The position numbers and the translations under genes are program-made. Below are positions 26,242-39,656 of a DNA stretch of 64,000 bases, one piece after another. Source of the stretch: Rhodanobacter sp. (GTDB lineage: Bacteria; Pseudomonadota; Gammaproteobacteria; Xanthomonadales; Rhodanobacteraceae); the NCBI GenBank assembly GCA_024711345.1, contig JANJTA010000035.1:264170-328169 (forward strand), written 5' to 3'. The notes below the pieces were generated by a model that saw only the letters and a list, made by a program, of their open reading frames with translations, made no database searches and was not told the DNA's origin. Each line of letters opens with the position of its first letter. Position 1 is the stretch's first letter.

Positions 26242-27234
26242 TCAGCCAAAGCGGCAGGTCAGCACGGCGGCGCCATGGATGCGCCCGTGACGCAGGTCGG
26301 CCAGCGCCTCGTTCGCCCGCTCGAGCGGGTACGCGGTGGTGGTGGTCGCCACGCCCGCGCGCGGCACCACGGCGAAGAAGTCCCTCGCATCGCCACGGGT
26401 CAGGTTCGCCACCGACAGCAGTTGCCGCTCCTCCCACAGCAGCCGGTAGGGGAACGCCGGGATCGGCGACATGTGGATGCCGCCGCACACGACGCGGCCG
26501 CCCTTGCGCACCACCCGCAGGGCCTGCGGTACCAGCGCGCCATCCGGCGCGAACAGGATCGCGGCGTCCAGCCATTGCGGCGGATAGTCGAGGGAACTGC
26601 CCGCCCACGCCGCACCCAGCGAGCGCGCAAACGCCTGTCCGCCGGTGTCGCCCGAGCGGGTGAACGCGAACACCCGGCGGCCCTGCCAGCGTGCGATCTG
26701 GGCGATGATGTGCGCCGCCGCGCCGAAGCCGTACAGGCCCAGCGCCTCGGCGGCGCCCGCCTTCGCCAGGCAGCGCCAGCCGATCAGGCCCGCGCACAGC
26801 AACGGCGCCAGCGCCACCGGGTCGGCGTGACGATCCAGCGGAATGCAGCTGGCCGCTTCGGCGACCACCTGGCTGGCGAATCCGCCCGGGCGCGTGTAGC
26901 CGGTGAACTGCGGCGCATCGCACAGGTTCTCGGCGCCGGCCATGCAGTAACGGCACACGCCGCAGACGTGACCCAGCCATGGCACGCCCACCCGCTCGCC
27001 GACGGCCGGGGCCGTCACGCCCTCGCCCAGCGCCTCGACGAGGCCGACGATCTCGTGCCCCGGGATGACCGGCGGCGTCACCTGCGGCAGTTCGCCGTCG
27101 ATCACGTGAAGGTCGGTGCGGCATACCCCGCAGGCCTCGACGCGCAGGCGGACCTCGCCCGCCGCGGGCTGCGGCTCGGGCAGCTCCCGCAAGCTCAATG
27201 GCTGCCCGATGGCGGTCAGTACCATGGCGAACAC
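26242..27234 (-). CDS. Zinc-dependent alcohol dehydrogenase
   Basis: ACGVCRTDLHVIDGELP, PGHEIVGLVEALGEGV, CGVCRYCMAGAENLC. Confidence 0.93.
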   Translation of the reverse strand: MFAMVLTAIGQPLSLRELPEPQPAAGEVRLRVEACGVCRTDLHVIDGELPQVTPPVIPGHEIVGLVEALGEGVTAPAVGERVGVPWLGHVCGVCRYCMAGAENLCDAPQFTGYTRPGGFASQVVAEAASCIPLDRHADPVALAPLLCAGLIGWRCLAKAGAAEALGLYGFGAAAHIIAQIARWQGRRVFAFTRSGDTGGQAFARSLGAAWAGSSLDYPPQWLDAAILFAPDGALVPQALRVVRKGGRVVCGGIHMSPIPAFPYRLLWEERQLLSVANLTRGDARDFFAVVPRAGVATTTTAYPLERANEALADLRHGRIHGAAVLTCRFG

Positions 27235-27297
27235 GACGGTTCTCCTGCGGCATCATGCATGGCGGCAGCGGTCCCGCAGCGGTCGGCCGCAGGCGTG

Positions 27298-28587
27298 TCA
27301 GAGCCAGCGCGCGAACCAGTCGGCCGCGATGGCCGCCACCTGTTCCAGCGCGCCGGGTTCCTCGAACAAATGGGTGGCGCCCGGCACCACGGTGAGGCTT
27401 GCGCCCTGCGGCATCGCCGCCTGGGCCACCCGGTTGAGCTCCAGCACCTGCACGTCGGCGCCGCCCACGATCAGCAGCGTCGGCGCCTGCACGCGCGACA
27501 GGCTGGACGCATCGGCCAGATCCGGGCGTCCGCCGCGCGACACCACCGCGTCGACCTCGTCCGGCCGGGCCGCAGCCACCATCAGCGCCGCGGCGGCGCC
27601 CGTGCTGGCGCCGAACAGGCCACGCGGCAGATCGCGCAGGGCGGGCTGCTGCCGCGCCCATTGCACCGCCGCGTCCAGTCGCCGGGCGAGCCGCGGCACG
27701 TCGAAGCGCGCCGCCGTGTCGCGGTCCTCCTGCGGCGTGAGCAGATCGAAGAGCAGCGTGGAAAAGCCGCGCCGATTCAGCACGGAGGCGACGTAACGAT
27801 TGCGCGTGCTGTGCCGGCTGCTGCCGCTGCCGTGCACGAACAGCACCAGGCCACGCGGCGACGACGGCGAGACGAGATCGCCCTCCAGCACCACCTGCCC
27901 GGCGGGAATGCGGACCGGTCTTTCCGTCAGCGGAACCGAAGCCCCCTCGCCCACCGGCGCGGCCAGCAGGGCGACCACTTCCTCGTCGGTGACGCTGCCG
28001 AAATCGAGGTAATGCGAACCGACCGCGTGGAACGGGCGCGGCGTCGCCAGGCAAATGACCTCGTCGGCCAGAGCGGACACGCGCGCCAGGCTGTCCGGCG
28101 CCGCCACGGGCACCGCGCAGACCAGTCGCGCCGGACCCTGCGCGCGAACCGCCTTCAACGCCGCCACCATCGTGGCGCCGGTCGCCAGGCCGTCATCGAC
28201 CACGATGACCGTCCGCCCGGCAAGCGCCGTCGCGAGCCGGCCGGGGCGGTAACGCGCGCGGCGCTCGCGGATCAGCGCCAGCTCGCGCTGCGCAATGCGC
28301 CGGGTGTAGGTGGCGTCGGCGCCGGCCTCGGCGGCGTACTCGTTGAGCAGCACCTCGCCACGCTCGTCCACCGCACCGATGGCGAACTCGGGATTGCCCG
28401 GCGCGCCGAGCTTGCGCACCAGCACCACGTCGAGCTCGCCATCCAGCGCATCGGCGATGACCCGCCCGATCGGCACCGCGCCGCGCGGAATCGCCAGCAC
28501 CACCGGCCGGGTGCCCCGGTAATGCGCCAGCGCGTCGGCCAGTTGCCGGCCGGCGTCGTCGCGATCGAGAAACGGCAGTGAGACCAT
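27298..28587 (-). CDS. Phosphoribosyltransferase - alpha/beta hydrolase (dienelactone hydrolase-like) fusion
   Basis: N-terminal VIVVDDGLATGATM (PRPP motif); C-terminal LVLFVHGSGSSRHS, GLFGASTGAAAALM. Confidence 0.92.
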   Translation of the reverse strand: MVSLPFLDRDDAGRQLADALAHYRGTRPVVLAIPRGAVPIGRVIADALDGELDVVLVRKLGAPGNPEFAIGAVDERGEVLLNEYAAEAGADATYTRRIAQRELALIRERRARYRPGRLATALAGRTVIVVDDGLATGATMVAALKAVRAQGPARLVCAVPVAAPDSLARVSALADEVICLATPRPFHAVGSHYLDFGSVTDEEVVALLAAPVGEGASVPLTERPVRIPAGQVVLEGDLVSPSSPRGLVLFVHGSGSSRHSTRNRYVASVLNRRGFSTLLFDLLTPQEDRDTAARFDVPRLARRLDAAVQWARQQPALRDLPRGLFGASTGAAAALMVAAARPDEVDAVVSRGGRPDLADASSLSRVQAPTLLIVGGADVQVLELNRVAQAAMPQGASLTVVPGATHLFEEPGALEQVAAIAADWFARWL

Positions 28588-28749
28588 CGGGTTGCACTCC
28601 TGCGTGCGGCGCCCGGCGACGACGGCCGCACCCGCAACCTACTGTGTGCCATCCACCGCCGCACTTGTTGACCTGCATCAACATGGCGCCCGGTTCCGCT
28701 GCCAAGCTGGCGCCGTCGCCGTCGTGGCGGCCGCTGCCGCGAGGCGCAC

Positions 28750-30081
28750 ATGATCGTCCGCCACCCTCCCCTGCTCGACACCATCCGCGACGCGGCGGTG
28801 CCGCTCGAGGGCGGCGATGGCGACTACGACCTGCTGCTGCGCATGGTGGGCGAACGCCCCTTCGTGTTGCTGGGCGAGGCCACCCACGGCACCCACGAGT
28901 TCTACGCGATGCGCGAGGAGATCACCCGCCGGCTGATCGGGGAACTCGGCTTCGATGCGGTAGCCGTGGAAGCCGACTGGCCCGACGCCTACCGTCTCAA
29001 TCGCTACGTCTGCGGCGTCGGCGACGCCTCGATCGACGACGCGTTCGGCGACTTCCAACGCTTCCCGACCTGGATGTGGCGCAACCACGCGGTACGCGGA
29101 TTCATCCAGTGGCTGCAAGCCCGCAATGCGCAGCTGCCGGCTGCCGCACGGGCGGGTTTCTACGGCCTGGACCTGTACAGCCTGTACCGCTCCGCCGACG
29201 CGGTGATCGACTACCTCGAAGCGGTCGACCCCGACCAGGCGGTGCGCGCCCGCCGGCTCTACGTGGAACTGGACCACGTGCGCGAACCGCAAACCTACGG
29301 CTTCGAGGCCGCCAGCGGCCTGCGCCCGCCCTGCCGCGATGCCGCCGCGGCCCTGCTCGTCGACCTGCTGCGCAAGGCGCCGGCCTACCTGGCCGAAGAC
29401 GGTCCGGCGGCGCAGGACGAGCAGTTCTTTGCCGAGCGCAACGCCTATGTCGTGCTCAATGCCGAGCAGTATTACCGCGCCATGTTCGGCCGCCGCAGCA
29501 ACACCTGGAACCTGCGCGATGCGCACATGGTGGAGACGCTGTTCGCCCTGCGCCGGCACCTGCGCGCGCAGGGGCGGCAGGGCCGCATCGTGGTGTGGGC
29601 GCACAACTCGCACCTGGGCGACGCCCGCGCCACGCAGATGGGCGAGCGCGGCGAATGGAACGTCGGCCAGCTGCTGCGCGAGCAGGCCGGCGCCGCGCAG
29701 GCCCTGCTGGTGGGTTTCACCACCTATACCGGCCACGTCACCGCCGCGCATGACTGGGACGCGCCGGCCGAACGGCGCTGGGTGCGCCCCGCGCACAAGG
29801 ACAGCTGCGAGCACCTGTTCTACGCCAGCGGTCTGGACCGCTTCTTCCTGCCGCTGTCCGGCACGCTGGCCGACGAGCTGGCCGCGCCGCTGCTCGAACG
29901 GGCCATCGGCGTGGTGTACCGGCCCGAGACGGAGCTGGCCAGCCATTACTTCAGCGCCTCACTGAGCCGGCAATTCGACGCCCTGTTCCACCTCGACGAG
30001 ACCAGCGCGGTCGAGCCGCTGGACATCACCGCACACCGGACCCGCCACGAGCCACCGGACACCTACCCCTCGGGCCTGTAG
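28750..30081 (+). CDS. Erythromycin esterase family protein
   Basis: LLGEATHGTHEFYAMREEITRRLI, VAVEADWPDAYRLNRYV, WAHNSHLGDARATQM. Confidence 0.92.
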   Translation: MIVRHPPLLDTIRDAAVPLEGGDGDYDLLLRMVGERPFVLLGEATHGTHEFYAMREEITRRLIGELGFDAVAVEADWPDAYRLNRYVCGVGDASIDDAFGDFQRFPTWMWRNHAVRGFIQWLQARNAQLPAAARAGFYGLDLYSLYRSADAVIDYLEAVDPDQAVRARRLYVELDHVREPQTYGFEAASGLRPPCRDAAAALLVDLLRKAPAYLAEDGPAAQDEQFFAERNAYVVLNAEQYYRAMFGRRSNTWNLRDAHMVETLFALRRHLRAQGRQGRIVVWAHNSHLGDARATQMGERGEWNVGQLLREQAGAAQALLVGFTTYTGHVTAAHDWDAPAERRWVRPAHKDSCEHLFYASGLDRFFLPLSGTLADELAAPLLERAIGVVYRPETELASHYFSASLSRQFDALFHLDETSAVEPLDITAHRTRHEPPDTYPSGL

Positions 30082-30107
30082 GCAACGGCGACCGCTTCCG
30101 CTTTGCC

Positions 30108-30926
30108 TCAGCGGGCGGCCGCCCGCGGGGCCAGTGCGGCCAGCCGGTCGAGTTCCGCCTCGACGAAGCCCGCCTGCAGCCGTGCCGGCCGGTTGAACGG
30201 GCCGCGCAGGCTCACGCCCATGTAGTCGCGCAGCAGGGCGAAGAACGTCTCGATCGGATCGAGGCGGTCACGCTCGCAGCAGTGGCGGTACCAGCGGGTG
30301 CCGGCGGCGACGTGGGCCACTTCCTCGCGCAGGATCACTTCCAGGATCGCCGCCGTGCGTTCGTCGCCGAGTCCGCGCAACCGCTCGATCATGCCGGGCG
30401 TGACATCCAGCCCGCGCGCTTCCAGCACGCGCGGCACCAGCGCCATCCGCGCGGTGTCGCTGCCGGCCGTCTTCGCAGCCATCTCCCACAGGCCGTCGTG
30501 GGCGTCGAAGTCGCCGTAGGCGTGGCCCAGTTCGGCCAGCCGGTCGGACAGCAGCGCGAAGTGGCGCGCCTCGTCATGGGCGCAGCTGGCCCAGTCGCGG
30601 TAGTACGCCGGCGGCATGCCGCGGAAGCGGTACACCGCATCCCACGCCAGGTTGATCGCGTTGAATTCGATGTGCGCCACCGCATGCACCAGCGCCGCGC
30701 GACCTTCCGCACTGCCCAGCCCGCGCTGCGGCAACTGGCGGGCATCGACCAGCCGCGGCTGCGCCGGGCGGCCGGGCGGCCCGATCGGCTGGGGCGGCGG
30801 CGCGGCCGGGTCGGCCTGCAGGTTGCCGGCCAGCAAAGCCTGCCACGCCTGGCGGGTGAGACGCAGCTTTTCGGCGGGATCGGTGGCGTCGAGACAGGCC
30901 CTGGCGGCAGCGTGCAAGTCATTCAT
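30108..30926 (-). CDS. Ferritin-like domain protein (DUF455)
   Basis: HIEFNAINLAWDAVYRF, YRDWASCAHDEARHFALL, EVAHVAAGTRWY. Confidence 0.88.
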   Translation of the reverse strand: MNDLHAAARACLDATDPAEKLRLTRQAWQALLAGNLQADPAAPPPQPIGPPGRPAQPRLVDARQLPQRGLGSAEGRAALVHAVAHIEFNAINLAWDAVYRFRGMPPAYYRDWASCAHDEARHFALLSDRLAELGHAYGDFDAHDGLWEMAAKTAGSDTARMALVPRVLEARGLDVTPGMIERLRGLGDERTAAILEVILREEVAHVAAGTRWYRHCCERDRLDPIETFFALLRDYMGVSLRGPFNRPARLQAGFVEAELDRLAALAPRAAAR

Positions 30927-30935
30927 GGCATTTCC

Positions 30936-30963
30936 TGCAGGAGCGCACTTGTGCGCTCCTGCA
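30936..30963. repeat. Near-perfect hairpin between purF and the DUF455 gene
   Basis: TGCAGGAGCGCAC-TT-GTGCGCTCCTGCA; 13-bp arms. Confidence 0.85.
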
Positions 30964-30978
30964 TGGACGAAGCAGGGC

Positions 30979-32454
30979 TCAACCCGCCCGCCGCGCGGCC
31001 TTGGCGTCGTCCGAGCGCAGCATCTCGATCTGCGCCAGGTAGCTCTGGTCCAGTCCGGTGACGTACTCGCCGGAGAAGCACGAAGCGTCGAACTGCTTCA
31101 GCTCCTCGTTGCCGTCCTGCACTGCCCAGATCAGGTCCTTCAGGTCCTGGTAGACCAGCCAGTCGGCGCCGATCGCCTGCTCGACCTCCTTCTCGGTGCG
31201 CCCGGCGGCGACCAGCTCCGAGGCCGACGGCATGTCGATGCCGTACACGTTCGGATAGCGCACCGGCGGCGCGGCGGAGGCGAAGTAGACGTTCTTCGCG
31301 CCGGCGTCGCGGGCCATCTGGATGATCTGCTTCGAGGTGGTGCCGCGCACGATCGAGTCGTCCACCAGCAGCACGTTCTTCTTGCGGAACTCCAGGTCGA
31401 TCGCGTTGAGCTTGCGGCGCACCGACTTCACCCGCTCGCCCTGCCCCGGCATGATGAAGGTGCGGCCGATGTAGCGGTTCTTGACGAAGCCCTCGCGAAA
31501 CGGCACGCCGAGCGCGCCGGCCAGCGCGCTGGCGGCGGTGCGCGCGGTGTCGGGGATCGGGATCACCGCGTCGATGCCGTGGTCGGGCCGCTCGCGCAGG
31601 ATCTTCGCGGCCAGCTTCTCGCCCATGCGCAGGCGTGCCTTGTACACCGAGACGTCCTCGATCATCGAATCGGGCCGGGCCAGGTAGACGTATTCGAAGA
31701 TGCACGGCGTGTGCGGCGCGCCCTCGGCGCAGCGGCGGGTATACAGCTGGCCGGCGTCGGTGATGATCACCGCCTCGCCCGGCGCCACGTCGCGGATGCG
31801 CTTGAAACCCAGGATGTCCAGCGCCACCGACTCGGACGCCACCGCGTACTCGCGGCCCTCGCCGCTGATCCGCTCGCCCAGCACCAGCGGGCGGATGCCG
31901 TTGGGATCGCGGAACGCGATCAGGCCGTAGCCCAGCAGCAGCGCGAGACAGGCGTAGCCGCCGCGCGCGCGCGCATGCACGCCGGCCACCGCCTTGAAGA
32001 TGTGGTCGGGGGTCAGCTCCATGCGGTCCTGGATCTGCAGCTCGTGCGCCAGCACGTTCAGCAGCACCTCGGAATCGGAGTCCGTGTTGATGTGGCGGCG
32101 GTCGTCCTGGAACATCTCGCGGCGCAGCGCGTCGGTGTTGACCAGGTTGCCGTTGTGCGCGAACGCGATGCCGTAGGGCGAATTGACGTAGAACGGCTGC
32201 GCCTCCGCCGAGCCTTCCGAGCCGGCAGTGGGGTAGCGGCAGTGGCCGATGCCGATGCGTCCGCGCAGCCCGCTCATCGAACTCTGCCCGAACACGTCGC
32301 GCACCAGTCCGTTGCCCTTGTGCAGGCGCAGCCGCGCGCCGTCCACGGTGGCGATGCCGGCCGCGTCCTGGCCGCGGTGCTGCAGCACCGTCAGGCCGTC
32401 ATAGAGCGCCGATGCCACTTCGGTGGTACCGACGATGCCGATGATTCCGCACAT
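30979..32454 (-). CDS. purF: Amidophosphoribosyltransferase
   Basis: [51 protein letters not shown]. Confidence 0.98.
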   Translation of the reverse strand: MCGIIGIVGTTEVASALYDGLTVLQHRGQDAAGIATVDGARLRLHKGNGLVRDVFGQSSMSGLRGRIGIGHCRYPTAGSEGSAEAQPFYVNSPYGIAFAHNGNLVNTDALRREMFQDDRRHINTDSDSEVLLNVLAHELQIQDRMELTPDHIFKAVAGVHARARGGYACLALLLGYGLIAFRDPNGIRPLVLGERISGEGREYAVASESVALDILGFKRIRDVAPGEAVIITDAGQLYTRRCAEGAPHTPCIFEYVYLARPDSMIEDVSVYKARLRMGEKLAAKILRERPDHGIDAVIPIPDTARTAASALAGALGVPFREGFVKNRYIGRTFIMPGQGERVKSVRRKLNAIDLEFRKKNVLLVDDSIVRGTTSKQIIQMARDAGAKNVYFASAAPPVRYPNVYGIDMPSASELVAAGRTEKEVEQAIGADWLVYQDLKDLIWAVQDGNEELKQFDASCFSGEYVTGLDQSYLAQIEMLRSDDAKAARRAG

Positions 32455-32481
32455 GGTTTGTTGCCTGCTTCAGAGGATGAT

Positions 32482-33111
32482 TCAGAAAGTCCCGGACGGC
32501 CCGGCCGTGCCGGCCGCCGCCGGTAACGCCGGATGCCGCGCGCTGGCGGCCGGCGCAGGCGCCTTGCCGGATATGGGGGCTGGCCGCGCGGCCGGCAAGC
32601 CGGACCACCGGCCGAGCGTCGCCGGCGGGTGGAGGTATTCGCGCACGCCCGGCGGCACCTGCTGGCCCAGCCAGGCCGCCATGTGCTGGAAGTGCGGCAA
32701 CAGTACCGACTGCCGCCACCACGGATCGCGCGTGAATGCGGTGAAGCCGACCAGGAACACCAGCACGGTCACCAGCAGCACGCCGCGCGCGAAGCCGAAC
32801 AGCATGCCCAGCAGCCGGTCGGTGCCGGACAACCCGGTGCTCTCGATCAGCCTGCCGATCACGAAACGCAACAGCGCGCCGAGTATCAGCACGGCGACGA
32901 AGCACAACCCGTAGGCCACGATGACCCGCGCCGACGGCAGCTCGATCACGTGCTCCAGCCGTGCCGCCGCGGCGGGACCGAGCATCCACGCCACCCAGAA
33001 CGCGGCAATCCAGATCGCCAGCGCCAGCACTTCGGAGATCAGGCCGCGCCACAGCCCGACGAAGACTGACAGGGCCAGCACGCCAAGGATGATGTAGTCG
33101 GTCCCGTTCAT
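32482..33111 (-). CDS. cvpA: CvpA family protein
   Basis: Multi-TM; DYIILGVLALSVFVGLWRGLISEVLALAIWIAAFWVAW; adjacent to purF. Confidence 0.93.
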   Translation of the reverse strand: MNGTDYIILGVLALSVFVGLWRGLISEVLALAIWIAAFWVAWMLGPAAAARLEHVIELPSARVIVAYGLCFVAVLILGALLRFVIGRLIESTGLSGTDRLLGMLFGFARGVLLVTVLVFLVGFTAFTRDPWWRQSVLLPHFQHMAAWLGQQVPPGVREYLHPPATLGRWSGLPAARPAPISGKAPAPAASARHPALPAAAGTAGPSGTF

Positions 33112-33150
33112 CCGTTCATCCGCCCGGGTTGCGTGCCGGCGCCAGTACGC

Positions 33151-34221
33151 TCAGGGCACCGGCACGACGTTGCCGTCGATACCGAGCTTCGCCTTGATCT
33201 GGTCGTGCACGCGCTGCGCGTCGGCGCGCTGGGTCTGCGGGCCGGCCCGCACCCGCCACAAGCGCCGGCCACCGGATTGCACCGAATCGACGAAGCCGTC
33301 GAAGCCGTTCGCACGCAGCTTGTCGCGCAGCGCATTCGCATCGGCCTGCTCGCTCATCGCCGCCAGTTGCACGGCCCAGCCGCCCGCCTTGGCGGTGCTC
33401 GTGGCCGCAGGCGTCGAAGTCGCCGCCGCGCTGCTTTCGCGGCTGGCGTCCTGTTCGAGCCGGGCCGGCACGCCGGGGATCGACTGGGTGATCTTCAGGC
33501 GCGCAGCCTCGGCCGCGGCGCGCGTCTCGAACGGCCCGGCGGTGACCAGGGTGCGCGGCTGGCCGGCCTGGGTGATGGCGTGGCCGCTGACCGGATAACC
33601 CAGCGCCCGCACCCGACGTTCCAGGCTGGCGGCGCCGGCCGCACTGGCGTAGGCGCTGAGGTTCAGCGTGTAGTTGCCGCGCGCCGGCGCAGCCGTCGGG
33701 GCCGCGGCCCCCGGCTTGGGCGGTGGCGCGATCGCCACGGTCTGCGGCTTGGTCGCCGGCGCCGTGGCGGTGTTCGCACTGGTCGGCGTCGGGGTGGTCT
33801 GCTGCGGAATCACCGGCTGGCTGGGCGAGGTACCCGAGCCGATGGTCACCGTGGTCGGTTGCGGCGGCTTGCCGGCCTCGGGGTCGGTTTCCACGTCGCG
33901 CGGGCGGCTGGAGCCGATGTTCACCGTGGCCAGCCGGTCGCTGGAGGCCGGGGGCGCCGACGGCGACGGTGCGCTGGCGGCACTGGCGGCGCCCGCCGCC
34001 GTGGCGTCCGGCGCCAGGCTCATGGTGCGCGTCTGCAGGTCGCGGTCCGGCGCTGGCGGGATCGCCAGGCTGACCGCCTGGTCGCCGCCCGGGGCCGGCG
34101 GGGTACTGGAAAAGAACATCGGCACGAACAGAACCGCCAGCGCGATCAGGACGGCGGCTCCCAGCAGGCGTGTTTTCAAGTTTTCGCTCCAGGGCGGCAA
34201 ACGCGGTGCGCAACGACGCAA
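33151..34221 (-). CDS. SPOR-domain protein (DedD-like)
   Basis: N-terminal TM (LKTRLLGAAVLIALAVLFVPMFF) and C-terminal SPOR repeats (AVQLAAMSEQADANALRDKLRANGFDGFVDSV). Confidence 0.88.
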   Translation of the reverse strand: MRRCAPRLPPWSENLKTRLLGAAVLIALAVLFVPMFFSSTPPAPGGDQAVSLAIPPAPDRDLQTRTMSLAPDATAAGAASAASAPSPSAPPASSDRLATVNIGSSRPRDVETDPEAGKPPQPTTVTIGSGTSPSQPVIPQQTTPTPTSANTATAPATKPQTVAIAPPPKPGAAAPTAAPARGNYTLNLSAYASAAGAASLERRVRALGYPVSGHAITQAGQPRTLVTAGPFETRAAAEAARLKITQSIPGVPARLEQDASRESSAAATSTPAATSTAKAGGWAVQLAAMSEQADANALRDKLRANGFDGFVDSVQSGGRRLWRVRAGPQTQRADAQRVHDQIKAKLGIDGNVVPVP

Positions 34222-34256
34222 TTATACCTGCCCGCGCCGGGCGCCATGGGCCACCC

Positions 34257-35531
34257 TCAGCCGATGCGTTCAGCGAGCACCGCGCTGGCCACGAAGAACG
34301 AGCCGAACGCGAGGATGCGCTCGTGCGGCTGCGCGGCGGCGCGTGCCGCCGCCAGCGCGGTGGCCACGTCGGCATGCGCGTCGTAGCGTGCCTGCGGCAG
34401 CACCTGGTGCAGCACCGCGGCCAGCGCGGCCACCGGCATGCCGCGCGGGGTGGCCCGCTCCAGCCCGGCGAGGTGCCAATGGTCGATGCGCGGGCCGAGC
34501 GCGCCGATCACCCCGGCCACGTCCTTGTCCGCCAGCGCGCCATACACCGCATGCACCCGCGTGGGTGGCTGCGCGTCCAGCCACTCGGCCAGCGCGCGGG
34601 CGGCCTGCGGGTTGTGGCCCACATCCACGATCACCGGCGGCGCGCCGCCGATCGACTGCAACCGCGCCGGTACCCGCACCTCATGCAGGCCCGCGCTGAC
34701 CGCCGCGAAGAAACTGCTGGGCGTGAACGCCTCCAGGCCAAGCGTATGCAACGCGGCGATCGCCGCGGCCGCATTGGCGTACTGCACCGGCGCGGCCAGC
34801 GCCGGGTCGGGCAGCTCCATCGCGCTGCCGTCGCGGTGGCGCCAGCGCCAGCCGTCCTGGTGACGCTCGATGCTGAAATCGATACCGGCCCGCTCGACCC
34901 GCGTACCCCGCTCGGCCAGCGCATCGAGCAGTCCGGCCGGCGGGTCCGGCTCGCCCACGATCGCCGGCCGTCCGGCGCGCGCGATGCCGGCCTTCTCGCG
35001 TCCGATGCTGTCGCGGTCCGGGCCCAGCCATTCCATGTGGTCCAGGTCCACCGTGGTGATTACCGCCACGTCGGCGTCGACGATGTTGACCGCATCCAGC
35101 CGCCCGCCCAGGCCGACCTCCAGCACCGCCACGTCCAGCGCGGCCCGGGCGAACAGGTCCAGCGCGGCCAGCGCGCCGAACTCGAAATAGGTCAACGGCA
35201 CGCTGCCGCGCGCCGCCTCGATCCGCTCGAACGAGGCGATCAGTGCGGCGTCATCGGCATCCACGCCGTCGATGCGCACGCGCTCGTTGTATTCCAGCAG
35301 ATGCGGCGAGGTGAACGCGCCCACGCGCAGGTCGGCGGCTCGCAGCATCGCCTCCAGCAGGGCCACGGTGGACCCCTTGCCGTTGGTGCCGCCTACCGTG
35401 ATCACCCGTTTCGCCGGCGCCGGCGCCCCCATCCGGCGCCAGACCTCGCGTACCCGATCCAGTCCCAGCTCGATGCTGTGGACGTTGACATGTTCCTGGT
35501 ACGCCAGCCATTCGGCGAGGGTGCGACTCAT
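34257..35531 (-). CDS. folC: Bifunctional folylpolyglutamate/dihydrofolate synthase
   Basis: ITVGGTNGKGSTVALLEAML, FTSPHLLEYNERVRIDG, LDHMEWLGPDRDSIGREKAGI. Confidence 0.97.
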   Translation of the reverse strand: MSRTLAEWLAYQEHVNVHSIELGLDRVREVWRRMGAPAPAKRVITVGGTNGKGSTVALLEAMLRAADLRVGAFTSPHLLEYNERVRIDGVDADDAALIASFERIEAARGSVPLTYFEFGALAALDLFARAALDVAVLEVGLGGRLDAVNIVDADVAVITTVDLDHMEWLGPDRDSIGREKAGIARAGRPAIVGEPDPPAGLLDALAERGTRVERAGIDFSIERHQDGWRWRHRDGSAMELPDPALAAPVQYANAAAAIAALHTLGLEAFTPSSFFAAVSAGLHEVRVPARLQSIGGAPPVIVDVGHNPQAARALAEWLDAQPPTRVHAVYGALADKDVAGVIGALGPRIDHWHLAGLERATPRGMPVAALAAVLHQVLPQARYDAHADVATALAAARAAAQPHERILAFGSFFVASAVLAERIG

Positions 35532-35629
35532 GCAGTGACTTCATGCAAACGGGGAGCACAAAGCTTAAAGCATCACCCGAACAAACGAACGAATGAACGT
35601 CGCTTGCGCCGCCCGTGGCGGGCACGGCG

Positions 35630-38211
<2,582 letters not shown>

Positions 38212-38215
<4 letters not shown>

Positions 38216-38676
38216 GACTTCACCTCATCGTCGCCCAGGGCGCGCAGGATCGGGCATTGCTCCGGCTTGCCATGCCCCGGGCACGACGCCACCAGCTGCG
38301 CCAGGCCGTCGCGCACGCGCTGCAGTTCGGCGATGCGCTGCTCGATCGCCGCCAGCCGCCGCTGCGCACGTTGCTTCACTGCTTTCACCCCGTGCTGGCG
38401 ATCGGCCGACAAGGCCAGCAACTCGCGGATCTCCTCCAGCGTGAAGCCCAGCTCCTTGGCGCGGCGGATGAAGCGCAACTGCACCACCGCGCCCTCGCCG
38501 TAGCTGCGATAACCGGACGCCCGCCGCTGCGGCTCGGGCAGCAGGCCCTCGCGCTCGTAGAAACGGATCGTGTCGATCGCCACGCCGACGCGCTTGGCGA
38601 CGGCACCGATGGTCAGGGGAGAGCTTTGCGTGTTCATGCGGCATAGTCTAGACCATGGATCAAGGTCCATGGTCAA
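38212..38676 (-). CDS. MerR-family heavy-metal-responsive regulator
   Basis: [36 protein letters not shown]-terminal [13 protein letters not shown] metal-binding pattern. Confidence 0.93.
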
Positions 38677-38745
38677 GCCCTTTTGCGGGGCCGCTCGGGC
38701 AGCCGGGGCGCATCGGCCACCAGGCCGCCGGCCGACCCTGTCGGC

Positions 38746-39519
38746 TCAGGCGACCCGCTGCCTGCCGTAACCGGTGGGCGTGACGCCCATCATCCGGCGA
38801 AACATCGCGCAGAAGGCGCTGCAACTCGCATAGCCGGCATCACGCGCCACGCTCTTGATCGACGCCCCCGCATTCAGCCGGTTCAACGCACGGGCCAACC
38901 GGACGTGCTGGCGCCAGCGCACGAAATTCATCTTCAACTCGCTCTCGAACAGGCGCGCCAGGGTCCGGCTGCTCGCGCCGACCTGTTGCGCCAGCTGGTC
39001 CAGGGTATCGGCCCGGATCGGGTCGGCCAGCAGACGACTGCATACCTTCTTCAATCGCGGATCCGACGGCGCGGGAATGTGGATGGCGGTCTCATCGGCG
39101 CCATGCAACTCGTGCAGAAGCAGCGGCAACATCATGCGCATGCGTTGCGCATCCCGGGTTTCGTGCGCGCTCACGATCGCCAGGATGAGTTCGCGGAGCA
39201 GGTCCGTGATCGCAAGAATCCTGCAGCGGTCGCCGAGCGGCGCTCCGGCGTCCCGGTCCAGATACAGCGTGCGTATCGCGACATGGCCTTCCATGCGGAT
39301 CTCATGCGGCACCGCCGCGGGGACCCACAGCGAACGCTGCGGCGGCACGATCCAGACGCCTTCGCGGGTGGTTACCTGCATCACGCCCGACGCGGCGTAG
39401 ATGAGCTGTCCACGCTTGTGCCGATGCCGCGGAACCAGGCGCCCCCGCGGGTAATCCTTGGCCAGTGCGGTTACCGGCCACGCCCGGGCCGAGCCGGCAC
39501 GCTGTCTGGAATGCGACAT
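38746..39519 (-). CDS. AraC-family transcriptional regulator with cupin sensor
   Basis: RTLARLFESELKMNFVRWRQHVRLARALNRLNAGASIKSVARDAGYASCSAFCAMFRRMMGVTP. Confidence 0.93.
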   Translation of the reverse strand: MSHSRQRAGSARAWPVTALAKDYPRGRLVPRHRHKRGQLIYAASGVMQVTTREGVWIVPPQRSLWVPAAVPHEIRMEGHVAIRTLYLDRDAGAPLGDRCRILAITDLLRELILAIVSAHETRDAQRMRMMLPLLLHELHGADETAIHIPAPSDPRLKKVCSRLLADPIRADTLDQLAQQVGASSRTLARLFESELKMNFVRWRQHVRLARALNRLNAGASIKSVARDAGYASCSAFCAMFRRMMGVTPTGYGRQRVA

Positions 39520-39656
39520 AGCATGGCCTCCTGTCGATATGCAGACACCACTACGCTGAATTCTGGGCGCGGGGCTGCTCCACCGCAACGCCGGATCCGG
39601 GCTTTGCCGGGACACCACGGCACCCTCATGAGACAGACGCACCTGAAGGTCAGGCG

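Noticed and set aside
26275-28581. 768-aa ORF on the plus strand
   Set aside because: Antisense to the ADH and PRTase-hydrolase genes, which have clear family motifs.
30616-32526. 636-aa ORF on the plus strand
   Set aside because: Antisense to purF and the DUF455 gene.
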